Shown here: in pieces, positions 42,542 to 51,415 of the stretch
Numbering within the stretch: position 1 is the stretch's first letter
Layout of the letters: every line of letters starts with the position of its first letter
NCBI RefSeq assembly: GCF_014190915.1
Contig: NZ_JACHVU010000004.1
Coordinates: forward strand, 310,001-374,000
DNA length: 64,000 nt
Direction of reading: 5' to 3'
DNA from: Mycolicibacterium iranicum
GTDB lineage: Bacteria > Actinomycetota > Actinomycetes > Mycobacteriales > Mycobacteriaceae
Position numbers and translations under genes: made by a program
Notes under the pieces: generated by a model
The model's database searches: none
Told to the model about the DNA's origin: nothing
The model's input: only the letters and a program-made list of their open reading frames with translations

Positions 42542-44887
42542 ATGACTGTGCACGAAACCCTGAACGACGCCAGGCCGATGGCCGGTGACGATCTGCTCGA
42601 AGGACTCAACCCGCAACAGCGCCAGGCCGTGCTGCACGAGGGCTCACCGCTGCTGATCGTGGCCGGGGCCGGCTCGGGGAAGACCGCGGTGCTGACGCGG
42701 CGCATCGCCTACCTGCTGGCCGCCCGCGAGGTGGGCGTCGGCCAGGTGCTGGCCATCACCTTCACCAACAAGGCCGCGGCGGAGATGCGCGAGCGCGTGG
42801 TCAGCCTCGTCGGTCCGCGGGCGCGCAGCATGTGGGTGTCGACGTTCCACTCGACGTGCGTGCGGATCCTGCGCAACCAGGCCTCGCTGCTGCCCGGTCT
42901 GAACTCGAACTTCTCGATCTATGACGCCGACGATTCGCGTCGGCTGCTGCTGATGATCGGCAAGGACATGGGCCTGGACACCAAGCGGCATTCCCCGCGT
43001 CTGCTGGCCAACGGCATCTCGAACCTCAAGAACGAGCTGATCGCCCCGCAGCAGGCCGCCGCGGAGGCCTCCGAGGCGGAGGACGACCTCGCCCGCATCA
43101 TCGCCGAGGTGTACGCCGAGTACCAGCGCAGGTTGCGGGCCGCCAACGCGCTCGACTTCGACGACCTCATCGGCGAGACAGTGGCTGTGCTGCAGGCCTT
43201 TCCGCAGATCGCCCAGTACTACCGGCGGCGCTTCCGGCACATCCTCGTCGACGAATACCAGGACACCAACCACGCGCAGTACGTGCTGGTGCGGGAACTG
43301 GTCGGCACCGCCGCGGCGACCGACGACCCGGCGAGCGTGCCGCCGGCGGAGCTGTGCGTGGTCGGCGACGCCGACCAGTCGATCTATGCGTTCCGCGGCG
43401 CCACCATCCGCAACATCGAGGACTTCGAACGCGACTTCCCGAACGCGACGACCATTCTGCTGGAACAGAACTACCGCTCCACGCAGACCATCCTGAACGC
43501 CGCCAACTCGGTGATCGCCCGCAACGTGGGCCGTCGCGAGAAGCGTCTGTGGACCGACGCCGGCGAGGGCGAGCTCATCGTCGGCTACGTCGCCGAGAAC
43601 GAGCACGACGAGGCCCGCTTCATCGCCCAGGAGATCGACGCCCTCTCCGACGCGATCCCCGACTTCTCCTACAACGACGTCGCGGTGTTCTACCGGACGA
43701 ACAACTCCTCCCGAGCGATCGAGGAGGTGTTCATCCGCGCCGGGATCCCGTACAAAGTGGTGGGCGGAGTGCGCTTCTACGAGCGCAAGGAGATCCGCGA
43801 CATCGTCGCCTACCTGCGTGTGCTCGACAACCCCGGCGACTCGGTGAGCATGCGGCGCATCCTGAACACCCCGCGCCGCGGCATCGGTGACCGCGCCGAA
43901 GCCTGTGTCGCGGTCTACGCCGAGAACACCGGCTCGAACTTCAGCGACGCGTTGGTGGCCGCCGCCGAGGGCACCGTGCCGATGCTGAACTCCCGCTCCG
44001 AGAAGGCGATCGCTGGCTTCGTCGAGATGCTCGACGAGCTACGCGGTGGCCTGGAAGGTGAGCTCGGCGATCTGGTCGAATCAGTGCTCGACCGCACCGG
44101 CTACCGCGCCGAACTGGAGGCCTCCAGCGACCCTCAGGATCTCGCCCGGCTCGACAACCTCAACGAATTGGTCAGCGTCGCACACGAATTCAGTATCGAC
44201 CTGGCCAACGCCAAAGCCCTGGCCGAGGAGGAGGGCGCCGAGGCCCAGGACGAGGACGTCCCCGACACCGGGGTGCTCGCGGCGTTCCTGGAACGGGTGT
44301 CGCTGGTCGCCGACGCCGACGACATCCCCGAGCACGGCGCGGGCGTCGTGACGATGATGACCCTGCACACCGCCAAGGGGCTGGAGTTCCCGCTGGTGTT
44401 CGTGACCGGCTGGGAGGACGGGATGTTCCCGCACATGCGTGCGTTGGGGGACCCTCTCGAACTGTCGGAGGAACGCCGGTTGGCCTATGTCGGGATCACC
44501 CGCGCCCGCCAGCGCCTGTACCTCAGCCGCGCCAAGGTGCGCTCGTCCTGGGGCCAACCGATGCTGAACCCGGAGTCGCGGTTCCTGCGGGAGATCCCGC
44601 AGGAACTCATCGACTGGCGCCGCACCGAGCAGGCGTCGAAGTTCTCGGCGCCCGTCGGCAACGCGGGCCGCTACGGCACGCCGCGTCCGGCGCCCACCCG
44701 GGCGGCGGTCGGCAAGCGTCCGCTGGTCGTCCTGGAGCCCGGCGACCGGGTGACGCACGACAAGTACGGCCTCGGCCGGGTCGAGGAGGTCTCCGGCGCC
44801 GGCGAGTCCGCGATGTCGTTGATCGACTTCGGCAGCGCGGGACGGGTGAAGCTGATGCACAACCACGCGCCCATCAGCAAGCTGTAG
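42542..44887 (+). CDS. uvrD1: ATP-dependent DNA helicase UvrD1/PcrA
   Basis: This is a 781-residue SF1 helicase from ATG 42542. Walker A is VAGAGSGKTAVLTRR (residues 40-54), motif Ia ITFTNKAAAEMRERV, motif II LVDEYQDTNHAQY, motif III GDADQSIYAFRGA, and motif V/VI TLHTAKGLEFPLVF with YVGITRARQRLYLS. The C-terminal segment PGDRVTHDKYGLGRVEEVSG is the Tudor-like domain through which mycobacterial UvrD1 contacts RNA polymerase or Ku. It serves nucleotide-excision repair and cooperates with Ku. Counterpart of Rv0949. Confidence 0.97.
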   Translation: MTVHETLNDARPMAGDDLLEGLNPQQRQAVLHEGSPLLIVAGAGSGKTAVLTRRIAYLLAAREVGVGQVLAITFTNKAAAEMRERVVSLVGPRARSMWVSTFHSTCVRILRNQASLLPGLNSNFSIYDADDSRRLLLMIGKDMGLDTKRHSPRLLANGISNLKNELIAPQQAAAEASEAEDDLARIIAEVYAEYQRRLRAANALDFDDLIGETVAVLQAFPQIAQYYRRRFRHILVDEYQDTNHAQYVLVRELVGTAAATDDPASVPPAELCVVGDADQSIYAFRGATIRNIEDFERDFPNATTILLEQNYRSTQTILNAANSVIARNVGRREKRLWTDAGEGELIVGYVAENEHDEARFIAQEIDALSDAIPDFSYNDVAVFYRTNNSSRAIEEVFIRAGIPYKVVGGVRFYERKEIRDIVAYLRVLDNPGDSVSMRRILNTPRRGIGDRAEACVAVYAENTGSNFSDALVAAAEGTVPMLNSRSEKAIAGFVEMLDELRGGLEGELGDLVESVLDRTGYRAELEASSDPQDLARLDNLNELVSVAHEFSIDLANAKALAEEEGAEAQDEDVPDTGVLAAFLERVSLVADADDIPEHGAGVVTMMTLHTAKGLEFPLVFVTGWEDGMFPHMRALGDPLELSEERRLAYVGITRARQRLYLSRAKVRSSWGQPMLNPESRFLREIPQELIDWRRTEQASKFSAPVGNAGRYGTPRPAPTRAAVGKRPLVVLEPGDRVTHDKYGLGRVEEVSGAGESAMSLIDFGSAGRVKLMHNHAPISKL

Positions 44888-45565
44888 TCAGTCCGTTCTG
44901 CTCCACCGCGCGGTGCCGGGCAGGACGGCGCAGACGATCGCCGCCGCGGGCAGCACCGGCAGGACGTAGACCAGCGCCGGGAGGGTCGCGCCTGCGACGA
45001 ACAGGCTCGCGAAGATCAACAGCGCGATGACGGCCCCGACCACGATCAGGAGTCGCGCGGTCCGGCGCCGCAGCAGCAGCGCGATCACCCCGCTGATGGA
45101 TGCGGCCGCCGAGACGGCCGTGAGGAACCCCATCGCGACGCAGAACAGCGGGTCGGTCGCCCACCATCCGGTGATCAGATCGGTGGCGATGACGCCGGTG
45201 GCCCATCCGGACAGGATGCTCAGGACCGCCGTGGCGATCGCCGCGGTCGGATCGACGCGCGCGGACCGGGCTGGGCCGACGGCGGTGGGTTGTGCGCGCG
45301 AGCCGAACTCGGCGGTGTACGGCGCGACGGGCACGATCTGGGTGACGGGCTCGTGATGGATCGGCTGTGCGCCGGTGGGGTGCCGGCGCAGGATGTCCCC
45401 GGTGGTCGGCTGATGCCCCGGCGCAGATGACTCTGCGGGCCGGCTGAGGGGCTGCGGACCGGTCAGCGGCGCGCGACGCAGGATGCGGGTGCTGGTGTCG
45501 TCGTCCGCTACGGGCTCGGGCGGCGGTGTGGGGGTGTCGTCAGACGGGTCGGCGGTGTCGGCCAC
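44888..45565 (-). CDS. Membrane protein with a Pro-rich N-terminal half
   Basis: This is a 225-residue protein. Residues 1-105 are disordered and rich in Pro, Thr and Asp (for example DDTPTPPPEPVADDDTSTRI). Four hydrophobic segments follow: AIATAVLSILSGWATGVIAT, FCVAMGFLTAVSAAASISGV, LIVVGAVIALLIFASLFVAG and LPALVYVLPVLPAAAIVCAV. No known domain. It starts next to the M23 peptidase stop and may be co-transcribed with it. The stop abuts the uvrD1 stop, one base away and convergent. Confidence 0.75.
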   Translation of the reverse strand: MADTADPSDDTPTPPPEPVADDDTSTRILRRAPLTGPQPLSRPAESSAPGHQPTTGDILRRHPTGAQPIHHEPVTQIVPVAPYTAEFGSRAQPTAVGPARSARVDPTAAIATAVLSILSGWATGVIATDLITGWWATDPLFCVAMGFLTAVSAAASISGVIALLLRRRTARLLIVVGAVIALLIFASLFVAGATLPALVYVLPVLPAAAIVCAVLPGTARWSRTD

Positions 45566-46612
45566 TCAGCCAACGTAGCCGCCGGGGCTGAGGCCCCGCT
45601 TGGCCAGCCACCCGACGGGGTCGACCCGGTCGGTGCCGTTGAGATGGACCTCGAAGTGGCAGTGCGGGCCGGTGGAGTTGCCGGTGTTGCCCATCTTGGC
45701 GATCTGGTCGCCGGCCATCACCCGCTCGCCGACGCTGACCATGATGGAGCTGTTGTGGCCGTAGGCCGTCACGGTGCCGTCCGCGTGCCGGAGCTTGACG
45801 AGGTTGCCGTAACCGCCCTCGGGACCCGCCGTGATGACGACGCCGTCGGCGGCGGCCAGGATCGGGGTGCCGATCGCGTTGGCGATGTCGATACCGGCAT
45901 GCAGCACGCCCCAGCGGTAACCGAAGCCGGAGGTCCACACGCCCGTGGTGGGCATCACGAACTGCGGCTTGGTCAGGCGGGCCTCGCGCTCGGCGCGCTC
46001 CTGGGCGAATGCAGCGGCCTTGGTGATCTCTTCGGCGTGCACGGCGGAGTTCGCTGCCGGCGCCACGGTGACGACCTGCATGCCGTCCACCGAACCGGTG
46101 ATGACGGCGCCGTCGCTCAGCGTGGTCTGGTCCGCGGCCAGCACCGTGTCGGCCGGCGCCTTGGCCGCTCCGTTGGTGATGTTGTAGGCCCCGGCGGCGG
46201 TAGCTCCGACGGCCATCGCGGCGACGACGAGGCGGCCCTTGACCGGCACCTCGGTCTTGCGATGCAGGCCTTTACGGCCCCGCATGTCGATGATGTCTGT
46301 GTTTGCTGTGCCGTCGCTGACATCGGTGTGGCTGTCGCGGTAGGCGCGCGCCGAGGACCGGGGCTTCGCCGCCGGCTCGGGCTGGAACTCGGTGGGAACG
46401 ACGAGACGCAGCGGCGTGAGGTCGTCGGTGTCGTGCAGATCGTCGAGCTCCGGCGCGTGGATCACCTGCGCTTCGCGGTCAAAAGCCGCGTGGGGCAGGA
46501 ACTCTAGATCAGCCAGGTCGCCGAATTCATTGAACGGAATGATGTCGGTGACTTCGGCCGGGCCAGGCGTCGCGAGGGCCCCGCCGGAACGAGGCAGACG
46601 ATGCTGAGGCAA
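45566..46612 (-). CDS. M23-family cell-wall metallopeptidase
   Basis: This 348-residue protein has a long hydrophilic N-terminus, one membrane segment near residues 127-147 (GRLVVAAMAVGATAAGAYNI), and a C-terminal LytM domain. Zinc ligands are visible: H-x3-D in WGVLHAGIDIANAIG and HxH in STGPHCHFEVHLNG. It should cleave peptidoglycan peptides outside the membrane, or act as an amidase activator. The start is taken as TTG 46612 with AAGGA upstream; GTG at residue 21 (VTDIIPFNEFG) is an alternative. Counterpart of Rv0950c. Confidence 0.9.
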   Translation of the reverse strand: MPQHRLPRSGGALATPGPAEVTDIIPFNEFGDLADLEFLPHAAFDREAQVIHAPELDDLHDTDDLTPLRLVVPTEFQPEPAAKPRSSARAYRDSHTDVSDGTANTDIIDMRGRKGLHRKTEVPVKGRLVVAAMAVGATAAGAYNITNGAAKAPADTVLAADQTTLSDGAVITGSVDGMQVVTVAPAANSAVHAEEITKAAAFAQERAEREARLTKPQFVMPTTGVWTSGFGYRWGVLHAGIDIANAIGTPILAAADGVVITAGPEGGYGNLVKLRHADGTVTAYGHNSSIMVSVGERVMAGDQIAKMGNTGNSTGPHCHFEVHLNGTDRVDPVGWLAKRGLSPGGYVG

Positions 46613-46712
46613 CCTGAAAAGTCCTTAACGTTCGGGAGTCGTCGTGATCAGACCGTTACTTAGACCAGTGGACGTTAACCAAAATCCAATGCAAGTGGCA
46701 ACCCGAAGTCTT

Positions 46713-46727
46713 ATTCCGCCCCGGAAT
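46713..46727. promoter_or_regulatory. Inverted repeat ATTCCG-CCC-CGGAAT in the M23/sucC divergent region
   Basis: A perfect 6-bp dyad with a 3-nt spacer lies about 100 bp upstream of the M23 gene and 150 bp upstream of sucC. The 263-bp divergent region also holds TTAACGT (46625-46631) and ACGTTAA (46672-46678). It could be a repressor site; nothing in the window identifies the regulator. Confidence 0.35.
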
Positions 46728-46875
46728 GTGACTTGAATCACGACTTGGCCGTCGGTGAGATCGACCACATGAACGGTAGGCGATGACAACGCCGGCCACC
46801 GGTGTCGATACAGTTCCCCCGAGCCCGTCGGGCCGTACCTCCAGCCGCTCACAGACAGGGAAGTTCTCAGAGTCC

Positions 46876-48039
46876 ATGGACCTCTTCGAGTATCAGGCGA
46901 AAGAGCTCTTCGCCAAGCACAACGTTCCCACCACCCCCGGCCGGGTGACCGATTCCGCCGAGGATGCGAAGGCCATCGCCGAGGAGATCGGCAAGCCTGT
47001 GATGGTCAAGGCGCAGGTCAAGGTCGGCGGTCGCGGCAAGGCCGGCGGTGTGAAGTACGCCGCGACGCCCGACGACGCCTTCACGCACGCGCAGAACATC
47101 CTGGGCCTGGACATCAAGGGCCACGTCGTCAAGAAGCTGCTCGTCGCCGAAGCCAGCGACATCGCCGAGGAGTACTACATCTCCTTCCTGCTCGACCGTT
47201 CCAACCGCACCTACCTGGCCATGTGCTCGGTCGAGGGCGGCATGGAGATCGAAGAGGTGGCCGCCACCAAGCCTGAGCGGCTCGCCAGGGTGGCCGTGGA
47301 CGCGGTCAAGGGTGTCGACCTGGCCTTCGCGCGCGAGATCGCCGAGAAGGGCCATCTGCCCGCCGAGGTGCTCGACGCCGCCGCGGTGACGATCCAGAAG
47401 CTCTGGGAGGTGTTCACCAAGGAGGACGCCACGCTGGTCGAGGTCAACCCCCTCGTGCGCACCCCTGACGACCAGATCCTCGCCCTGGACGGCAAGGTCA
47501 CCCTCGACGCGAACGCCGACTTCCGCCAGGAGGGTCACGCCGAGTTCGAGGACAAGGACGCGACCGATCCGCTGGAGCTCAAGGCCAAGGAGAACGACCT
47601 CAACTACGTCAAGCTCGACGGTGCCGTCGGCATCATCGGCAACGGCGCGGGCCTGGTCATGTCGACGCTCGACGTCGTCGCCTACGCCGGTGAGAAGCAC
47701 GGCGGCGTGAAGCCCGCCAACTTCCTCGACATCGGCGGCGGCGCCTCGGCCGAGGTGATGGCCGCCGGTCTGGACGTCATCCTCAACGACGAACAGGTCA
47801 AGAGTGTGTTCGTCAACGTCTTCGGTGGCATCACCGCCTGCGACGCGGTCGCCAACGGCATCGTCAAGGCGCTGGAGATCCTCGGCGACGAGGCCAACAA
47901 GCCGCTCGTCGTGCGTCTGGACGGCAACAACGTGGACGAGGGCCGCCGCATCCTCTCCGAGGCCGATCACCCCTTGGTCATCCAGGCGGACACCATGGAC
48001 TCCGGCGCCGACAAGGCCGCCGAGCTGGCGAACAAGTAA
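46876..48039 (+). CDS. sucC: Succinyl-CoA synthetase beta subunit
   Basis: This 387-residue ATP-grasp protein begins [38 protein letters not shown] is the nucleotide-binding region, [20 protein letters not shown] carries metal-binding acids, and [20 protein letters not shown] plus [18 protein letters not shown] are conserved subunit-interface motifs. With SucD it makes succinate and a nucleoside triphosphate from succinyl-CoA in the TCA cycle. An in-frame extension from 46783 is not protein-like. Counterpart of Rv0951. Confidence 0.97.
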   Translation: MDLFEYQAKELFAKHNVPTTPGRVTDSAEDAKAIAEEIGKPVMVKAQVKVGGRGKAGGVKYAATPDDAFTHAQNILGLDIKGHVVKKLLVAEASDIAEEYYISFLLDRSNRTYLAMCSVEGGMEIEEVAATKPERLARVAVDAVKGVDLAFAREIAEKGHLPAEVLDAAAVTIQKLWEVFTKEDATLVEVNPLVRTPDDQILALDGKVTLDANADFRQEGHAEFEDKDATDPLELKAKENDLNYVKLDGAVGIIGNGAGLVMSTLDVVAYAGEKHGGVKPANFLDIGGGASAEVMAAGLDVILNDEQVKSVFVNVFGGITACDAVANGIVKALEILGDEANKPLVVRLDGNNVDEGRRILSEADHPLVIQADTMDSGADKAAELANK

Positions 48040-48051
48040 GGGACACAGAAC

Positions 48052-48954
48052 ATGTCGATTTTCCTTAACGCAGACAGCAAGGTCATCGTCCAGGGCATCA
48101 CCGGCGGCGAGGGCACCAAACACACCAAGCTGATGCTCAAGGCCGGCACCAAGATCGTCGGCGGCGTGAACGCGCGCAAGGCGGGCACCACCGTCAAGCA
48201 CGAAGACAAAGAGGGCAACGAGATCGAATTGCCGGTCTTCGGGTCCGTCGCCGAGGCGATGAAGGAGACCGGCGCCGACGTGTCGATCGCCTTCGTGCCG
48301 CCGGCGTTCTCGAAGGACGCCATCATCGAGGCCATCGACGCCGAGATCCCGCTGCTGGTCGTCATCACCGAGGGAATCCCGGTGCAGGACAGCGCCTATG
48401 CGTGGGCCTATAACGTCGAGAAGGGCAGCAAGACCCGCATCATCGGACCGAACTGCCCGGGCATCATCACCCCCGGCGAGTCGCTGGTCGGCATCACGCC
48501 GAACAACATCACCGGCAAGGGCCCGATCGGTCTGGTGTCGAAGTCGGGCACGCTGACCTACCAGATGATGTACGAGCTGCGCGATCTCGGCTTCTCGACC
48601 GCCATCGGCATCGGTGGCGACCCGGTCATCGGCACCACGCACATCGACGCCATCGAGGCGTTCGAGAAGGACCCCGAGACCAAGATCATCGTGATGATCG
48701 GCGAGATCGGCGGCGACGCCGAGGAGCGCGCGGCCGACTACATCAAGGCCAACGTCTCCAAGCCGGTCGTCGGCTACGTCGCGGGCTTCACCGCCCCCGA
48801 GGGCAAGACCATGGGTCACGCCGGCGCCATCGTGTCCGGCTCGTCGGGCACCGCGGCCGCCAAGAAGGAAGCTCTCGAGGCGGCGGGCGTGAAGGTCGGC
48901 AAGACGCCGTCCGAGACGGCCACGCTGGCTCGCGAGCTCCTCGAGAGCCAGTAG
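48052..48954 (+). CDS. sucD: Succinyl-CoA synthetase alpha subunit
   Basis: This is a 300-residue protein. The CoA-binding Rossmann domain has [20 protein letters not shown]. The phospho-histidine is in [20 protein letters not shown] near residue 254, and [13 protein letters not shown] is also conserved. It lies 12 nt after sucC, in the same operon. Counterpart of Rv0952. A strong hairpin begins 22 nt after its stop. Confidence 0.97.
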   Translation: MSIFLNADSKVIVQGITGGEGTKHTKLMLKAGTKIVGGVNARKAGTTVKHEDKEGNEIELPVFGSVAEAMKETGADVSIAFVPPAFSKDAIIEAIDAEIPLLVVITEGIPVQDSAYAWAYNVEKGSKTRIIGPNCPGIITPGESLVGITPNNITGKGPIGLVSKSGTLTYQMMYELRDLGFSTAIGIGGDPVIGTTHIDAIEAFEKDPETKIIVMIGEIGGDAEERAADYIKANVSKPVVGYVAGFTAPEGKTMGHAGAIVSGSSGTAAAKKEALEAAGVKVGKTPSETATLARELLESQ

Positions 48955-48976
48955 CCGCCCCTCCCGCCGTCGCACC

Positions 48977-49037
48977 GCGAGCGCGCGTGTCTGCACGCCG
49001 ACACACCGTCGGATCCCGTGCAGATGCGCGCGCTCGC
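48977..49037. terminator. 21-bp stem hairpin between sucD and the convergent ATPase gene
   Basis: GCGAGCGCGCGTGTCTGCAC, then G (48977-48997), pairs with CGTGCAGATGCGCGCGCTCG, then C (49017-49037), over 21 bp with two G-T wobbles; the loop can form an inner CCGAC/GTCGG stem. The left arm belongs to a 23-bp sequence repeated at 35531. Position between convergent stops suits a bidirectional terminator. Confidence 0.75.
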
Positions 49038-49044
49038 TGCGTCT

Positions 49045-50136
49045 TCAGTGGTCCCGATACTGCAGATAGCGGCGCAACAGCGCATCGGTGAGGTCGTACC
49101 ACGACGTCCGCCGGTCGCCGTCGACCTTCGACGAGGTGACCCAGCCGTCGGCGGCCAGCCTGCCCAGGGCTGCCGATGCCGACTGACTCGACACCCCCAC
49201 GGCCTCGGCGAGATCGGAGACCGAGCGAGGGCCGCAGCCGCGGGCCAGTTCCACCACGAGTCGCTGCTCCCCGGCCGGTAGCTGCCACAGCAGATGCTGA
49301 TAGTGGGGCGCCAACCGGTCGAGCAGCGCATCGACGGCCGGTGTCACGGCATCGAGGGTGGGCCTGTCCACGGCCTCGGCCAGCAGATGCCACAGCCGCG
49401 GAGAGCCGCCGATGATCTCGTGCAGCGTGGCCACCCGTTCCCGACCGGCCGCCGACCGCATGAAGTCCGCGAGCGCGGCGTCGTCGCGTCGGCCCGCACT
49501 GCGGCGCAGGAGCTCTGCGGCGTCGTCGACCTGCAGTCCGGGCAGCGTCTCGATGATGAACGAGCCGTACCACGGATACTCTCGCGAGGAGACTCCCGGG
49601 AACAGGATCGGCGAGGTGCCGAGAACCAGTACCGCCGTGGACGTTTCGACCCACGCCCGCAGGCTGCCCTGCCCCTTCTCGCCGATCGCGTCGAACACGC
49701 GGTCGAGGTTCTCGATCGCCAGCAGCACCATGCGCCCGGCCGCGGCGGCGACGATCGATGCCTCGATCCCCACCGGGTCGCGTCCGCGGCGCATCGCCTT
49801 GGCGTCGTCGTAGGCTTCGGGGCCGATGGCCCGCGCCATTTCGACGAGCAGGTCGGCGTAGGTCCCGATGGCGAGCGAGTCTTCGGAGATCGCCACCGGC
49901 AGCGTGCTTTTCGCCGTGTCCGGATCAAGCAGCGCGCGATGTACCGCCAAGCGCACGGTATGGGTCTTGCCCGCGCCGCGCGGTGCTACGAGCAGGGTGT
50001 GCGGGCGCGACCCGTCCCGGGCCGACGAGCTGATGCGGCGGGCCAGCGTGTCGATCAGGTCGGTGCGGCCGACGGTGATTGCCTCGAGGTCCTCCGCGCT
50101 GGCCCTGGTTGGTGTGAACAGGGGCGAACTACTCAC
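49045..50136 (-). CDS. AAA-type ATPase with C-terminal winged helix (second gene of ATPase pair)
   Basis: This is a 363-residue protein. GTG 50136 overlaps the stop of the other ATPase gene (GTGA), fixing the start. Walker A is APRGAGKTH (residues 51-59); the Walker B-like strand is MVLLAIENLDRVF (about 136-148), with Glu where Asp usually sits. ALRQ-like sensor segments are not obvious. The C-terminal 80 residues form a MarR-like winged helix (GEQRLVVELARGCGPRSVSD, VSSQSASAALGRLAADGWVT). It resembles Orc1/Cdc6- or STAND-like ATPases. Function unknown. Not in the M. tuberculosis order, where sucD adjoins Rv0953c. Confidence 0.8.
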   Translation of the reverse strand: MSSSPLFTPTRASAEDLEAITVGRTDLIDTLARRISSSARDGSRPHTLLVAPRGAGKTHTVRLAVHRALLDPDTAKSTLPVAISEDSLAIGTYADLLVEMARAIGPEAYDDAKAMRRGRDPVGIEASIVAAAAGRMVLLAIENLDRVFDAIGEKGQGSLRAWVETSTAVLVLGTSPILFPGVSSREYPWYGSFIIETLPGLQVDDAAELLRRSAGRRDDAALADFMRSAAGRERVATLHEIIGGSPRLWHLLAEAVDRPTLDAVTPAVDALLDRLAPHYQHLLWQLPAGEQRLVVELARGCGPRSVSDLAEAVGVSSQSASAALGRLAADGWVTSSKVDGDRRTSWYDLTDALLRRYLQYRDH

Positions 50137-51284
50137 CGCCGCATCGCCTTCCACGCCCGCTGCAGCAGGGGTGAGGAGAATCTGTCGGCGTCGCCCGACC
50201 GCATCAGGTAGTGGTCCAGGGTGAGTCTCTCGATGAATGACACCAGCTGCGCTCTTTCGGTGATCGGGCTGCCTTCGCTACGCAGCCGCATCAGCACGGT
50301 GTCGACGTCCGGTGGATTCCCGGCGTGGGCGTAGATGTCGAGCAGCCCGGCGATCGCCGCGGCGTCCTCGCCGTAGTAGTGGGGGAGTCGGTCGCGGTAA
50401 TGGCGGAGATCCCAGGGATCGTAGGGACTTTCGATCGCGTCGAGCACCAGGAGGTCGATGAGCTCGGGGTACGGGGCGACCTGGCTGTCGTGCCACGACT
50501 TGCGGGCCGCGGCGACCAGGTGCTGGATGTAATAGGGCACGTTCTCGGCCGCCGACGCGATCGCCGCGGCCACGGCGTGCTGGTCGGTGGTCGGGGTGCC
50601 GCTGCCCAGCAGCAGGCATTCGGCGAGGTAGGTCGCGTGATCGGACCGGATCGGGCCGACGGCGATCTTGGGGATGTCGTTGACAGTGCTGGGCGCGTCG
50701 GCGGACACGTGGTGAAACCCGATGGACCCGGACAGGACGGTCGCAACCTTGCCGGGGTTCTCCTGCCGTACCCGTCGCAACAGGTGAAGAAAGGTGTCGC
50801 CGGAACCCTCCTGGGTGCGCTCAAGGTTGCGGGCCAGGACGCTGACCTCGTCGATGAAGAGCGCCAGGATGCGCCCGTCGGCCCGCCGGATCGCCCGGTC
50901 GAGCACCTCGTCGAGCGTCGCCGCGGCCCGGGTGTCGCGGGACAGCTGGACGGGGCCGGCCGTCAGCGTGAGCCGGATCCTGGCCAGTTCCTGCGCCCAG
51001 GCGGGATCCAGACGGCCGAGTTCTGCCAGCAGAGCCGAGACGAACTCGGCGTAGGTCTCGCGTTCGGCGCTGACCGATACGACGACGGCGCCCGCGTCGG
51101 CCGCCATGCGCTGGACGAGGCGCGACAGCGACGTCTTACCGTGCCTGCGGTCGCCGACCAGCACCGCACCGGAGTTCGGCAGCGACGCCAGCACGTCGTT
51201 CGATTCGCGAACGCGGCCGACGACGTCCTCGGTGGGCACCACACCACCGACGACCAGCGACATCGGGCGGACGGGCCAGTTCAT
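50133..51284 (-). CDS. AAA-type ATPase (first gene of ATPase pair)
   Basis: This is a 383-residue protein from ATG 51284 (MNWPVRPMSLVVGGVVPTED). Walker A is VGDRRHGKTSLSRLV (about residues 43-57) and Walker B is ILALFIDEVSVLARN (about 139-153). Later segments (FLHLLRRVRQENPGKVATVL, SGSIGFHHVS) fit sensor-1-like strands. The C-terminal region (LPHYYGEDAAAIAGLLDIYA) resembles the helical/winged-helix part of archaeal-type ATPases. It is co-transcribed with the second ATPase. The pair may sense a ligand or remodel a partner; the partner is not visible here. Confidence 0.8.
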   Translation of the reverse strand: MNWPVRPMSLVVGGVVPTEDVVGRVRESNDVLASLPNSGAVLVGDRRHGKTSLSRLVQRMAADAGAVVVSVSAERETYAEFVSALLAELGRLDPAWAQELARIRLTLTAGPVQLSRDTRAAATLDEVLDRAIRRADGRILALFIDEVSVLARNLERTQEGSGDTFLHLLRRVRQENPGKVATVLSGSIGFHHVSADAPSTVNDIPKIAVGPIRSDHATYLAECLLLGSGTPTTDQHAVAAAIASAAENVPYYIQHLVAAARKSWHDSQVAPYPELIDLLVLDAIESPYDPWDLRHYRDRLPHYYGEDAAAIAGLLDIYAHAGNPPDVDTVLMRLRSEGSPITERAQLVSFIERLTLDHYLMRSGDADRFSSPLLQRAWKAMRR

Positions 51285-51289
51285 TGCCG

Positions 51290-51335
51290 AATTGTACGTC
51301 AATTTGGATGTACATCGAAAGAGTTGTACGTCAAT
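51290..51335 (-). promoter_or_regulatory. Promoter/operator region of the ATPase pair
   Basis: TTGTACGTCAAT occurs at 51292-51303 and again at 51324-51335, exactly 32 bp (three helical turns) apart, and ATGTACAT lies between them. On the minus strand TACAAT (51295-51290) ends 5 nt before the ATG at 51284, so transcripts are probably leaderless. Two identical in-phase sites over a promoter suggest cooperative binding by a regulator. Confidence 0.5.
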
Positions 51336-51366
51336 GATGACTCGGAGTGGAGCCGATTGGCACGGG

Positions 51367-51380
51367 TGGAACGTGTTCTA
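51367..51380. promoter_or_regulatory. KstR-type operator
   Basis: TGGAACGTGTTCTA matches TNNAACNNGTTNNA. It ends 35 nt before the thiolase ATG and is the second such site in the window. Confidence 0.72.
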
Positions 51381-51415
51381 TTAGCCTCCCGAAGTAACTG
51401 GAAAGGGGCGTGAGC

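Noticed and set aside
46613..46875. Possible c-di-AMP (ydaO) riboswitch before the M23 peptidase gene
   Set aside because: Such riboswitches precede some actinobacterial cell-wall hydrolases, but I could not find the conserved core blocks; only small inverted repeats are present.
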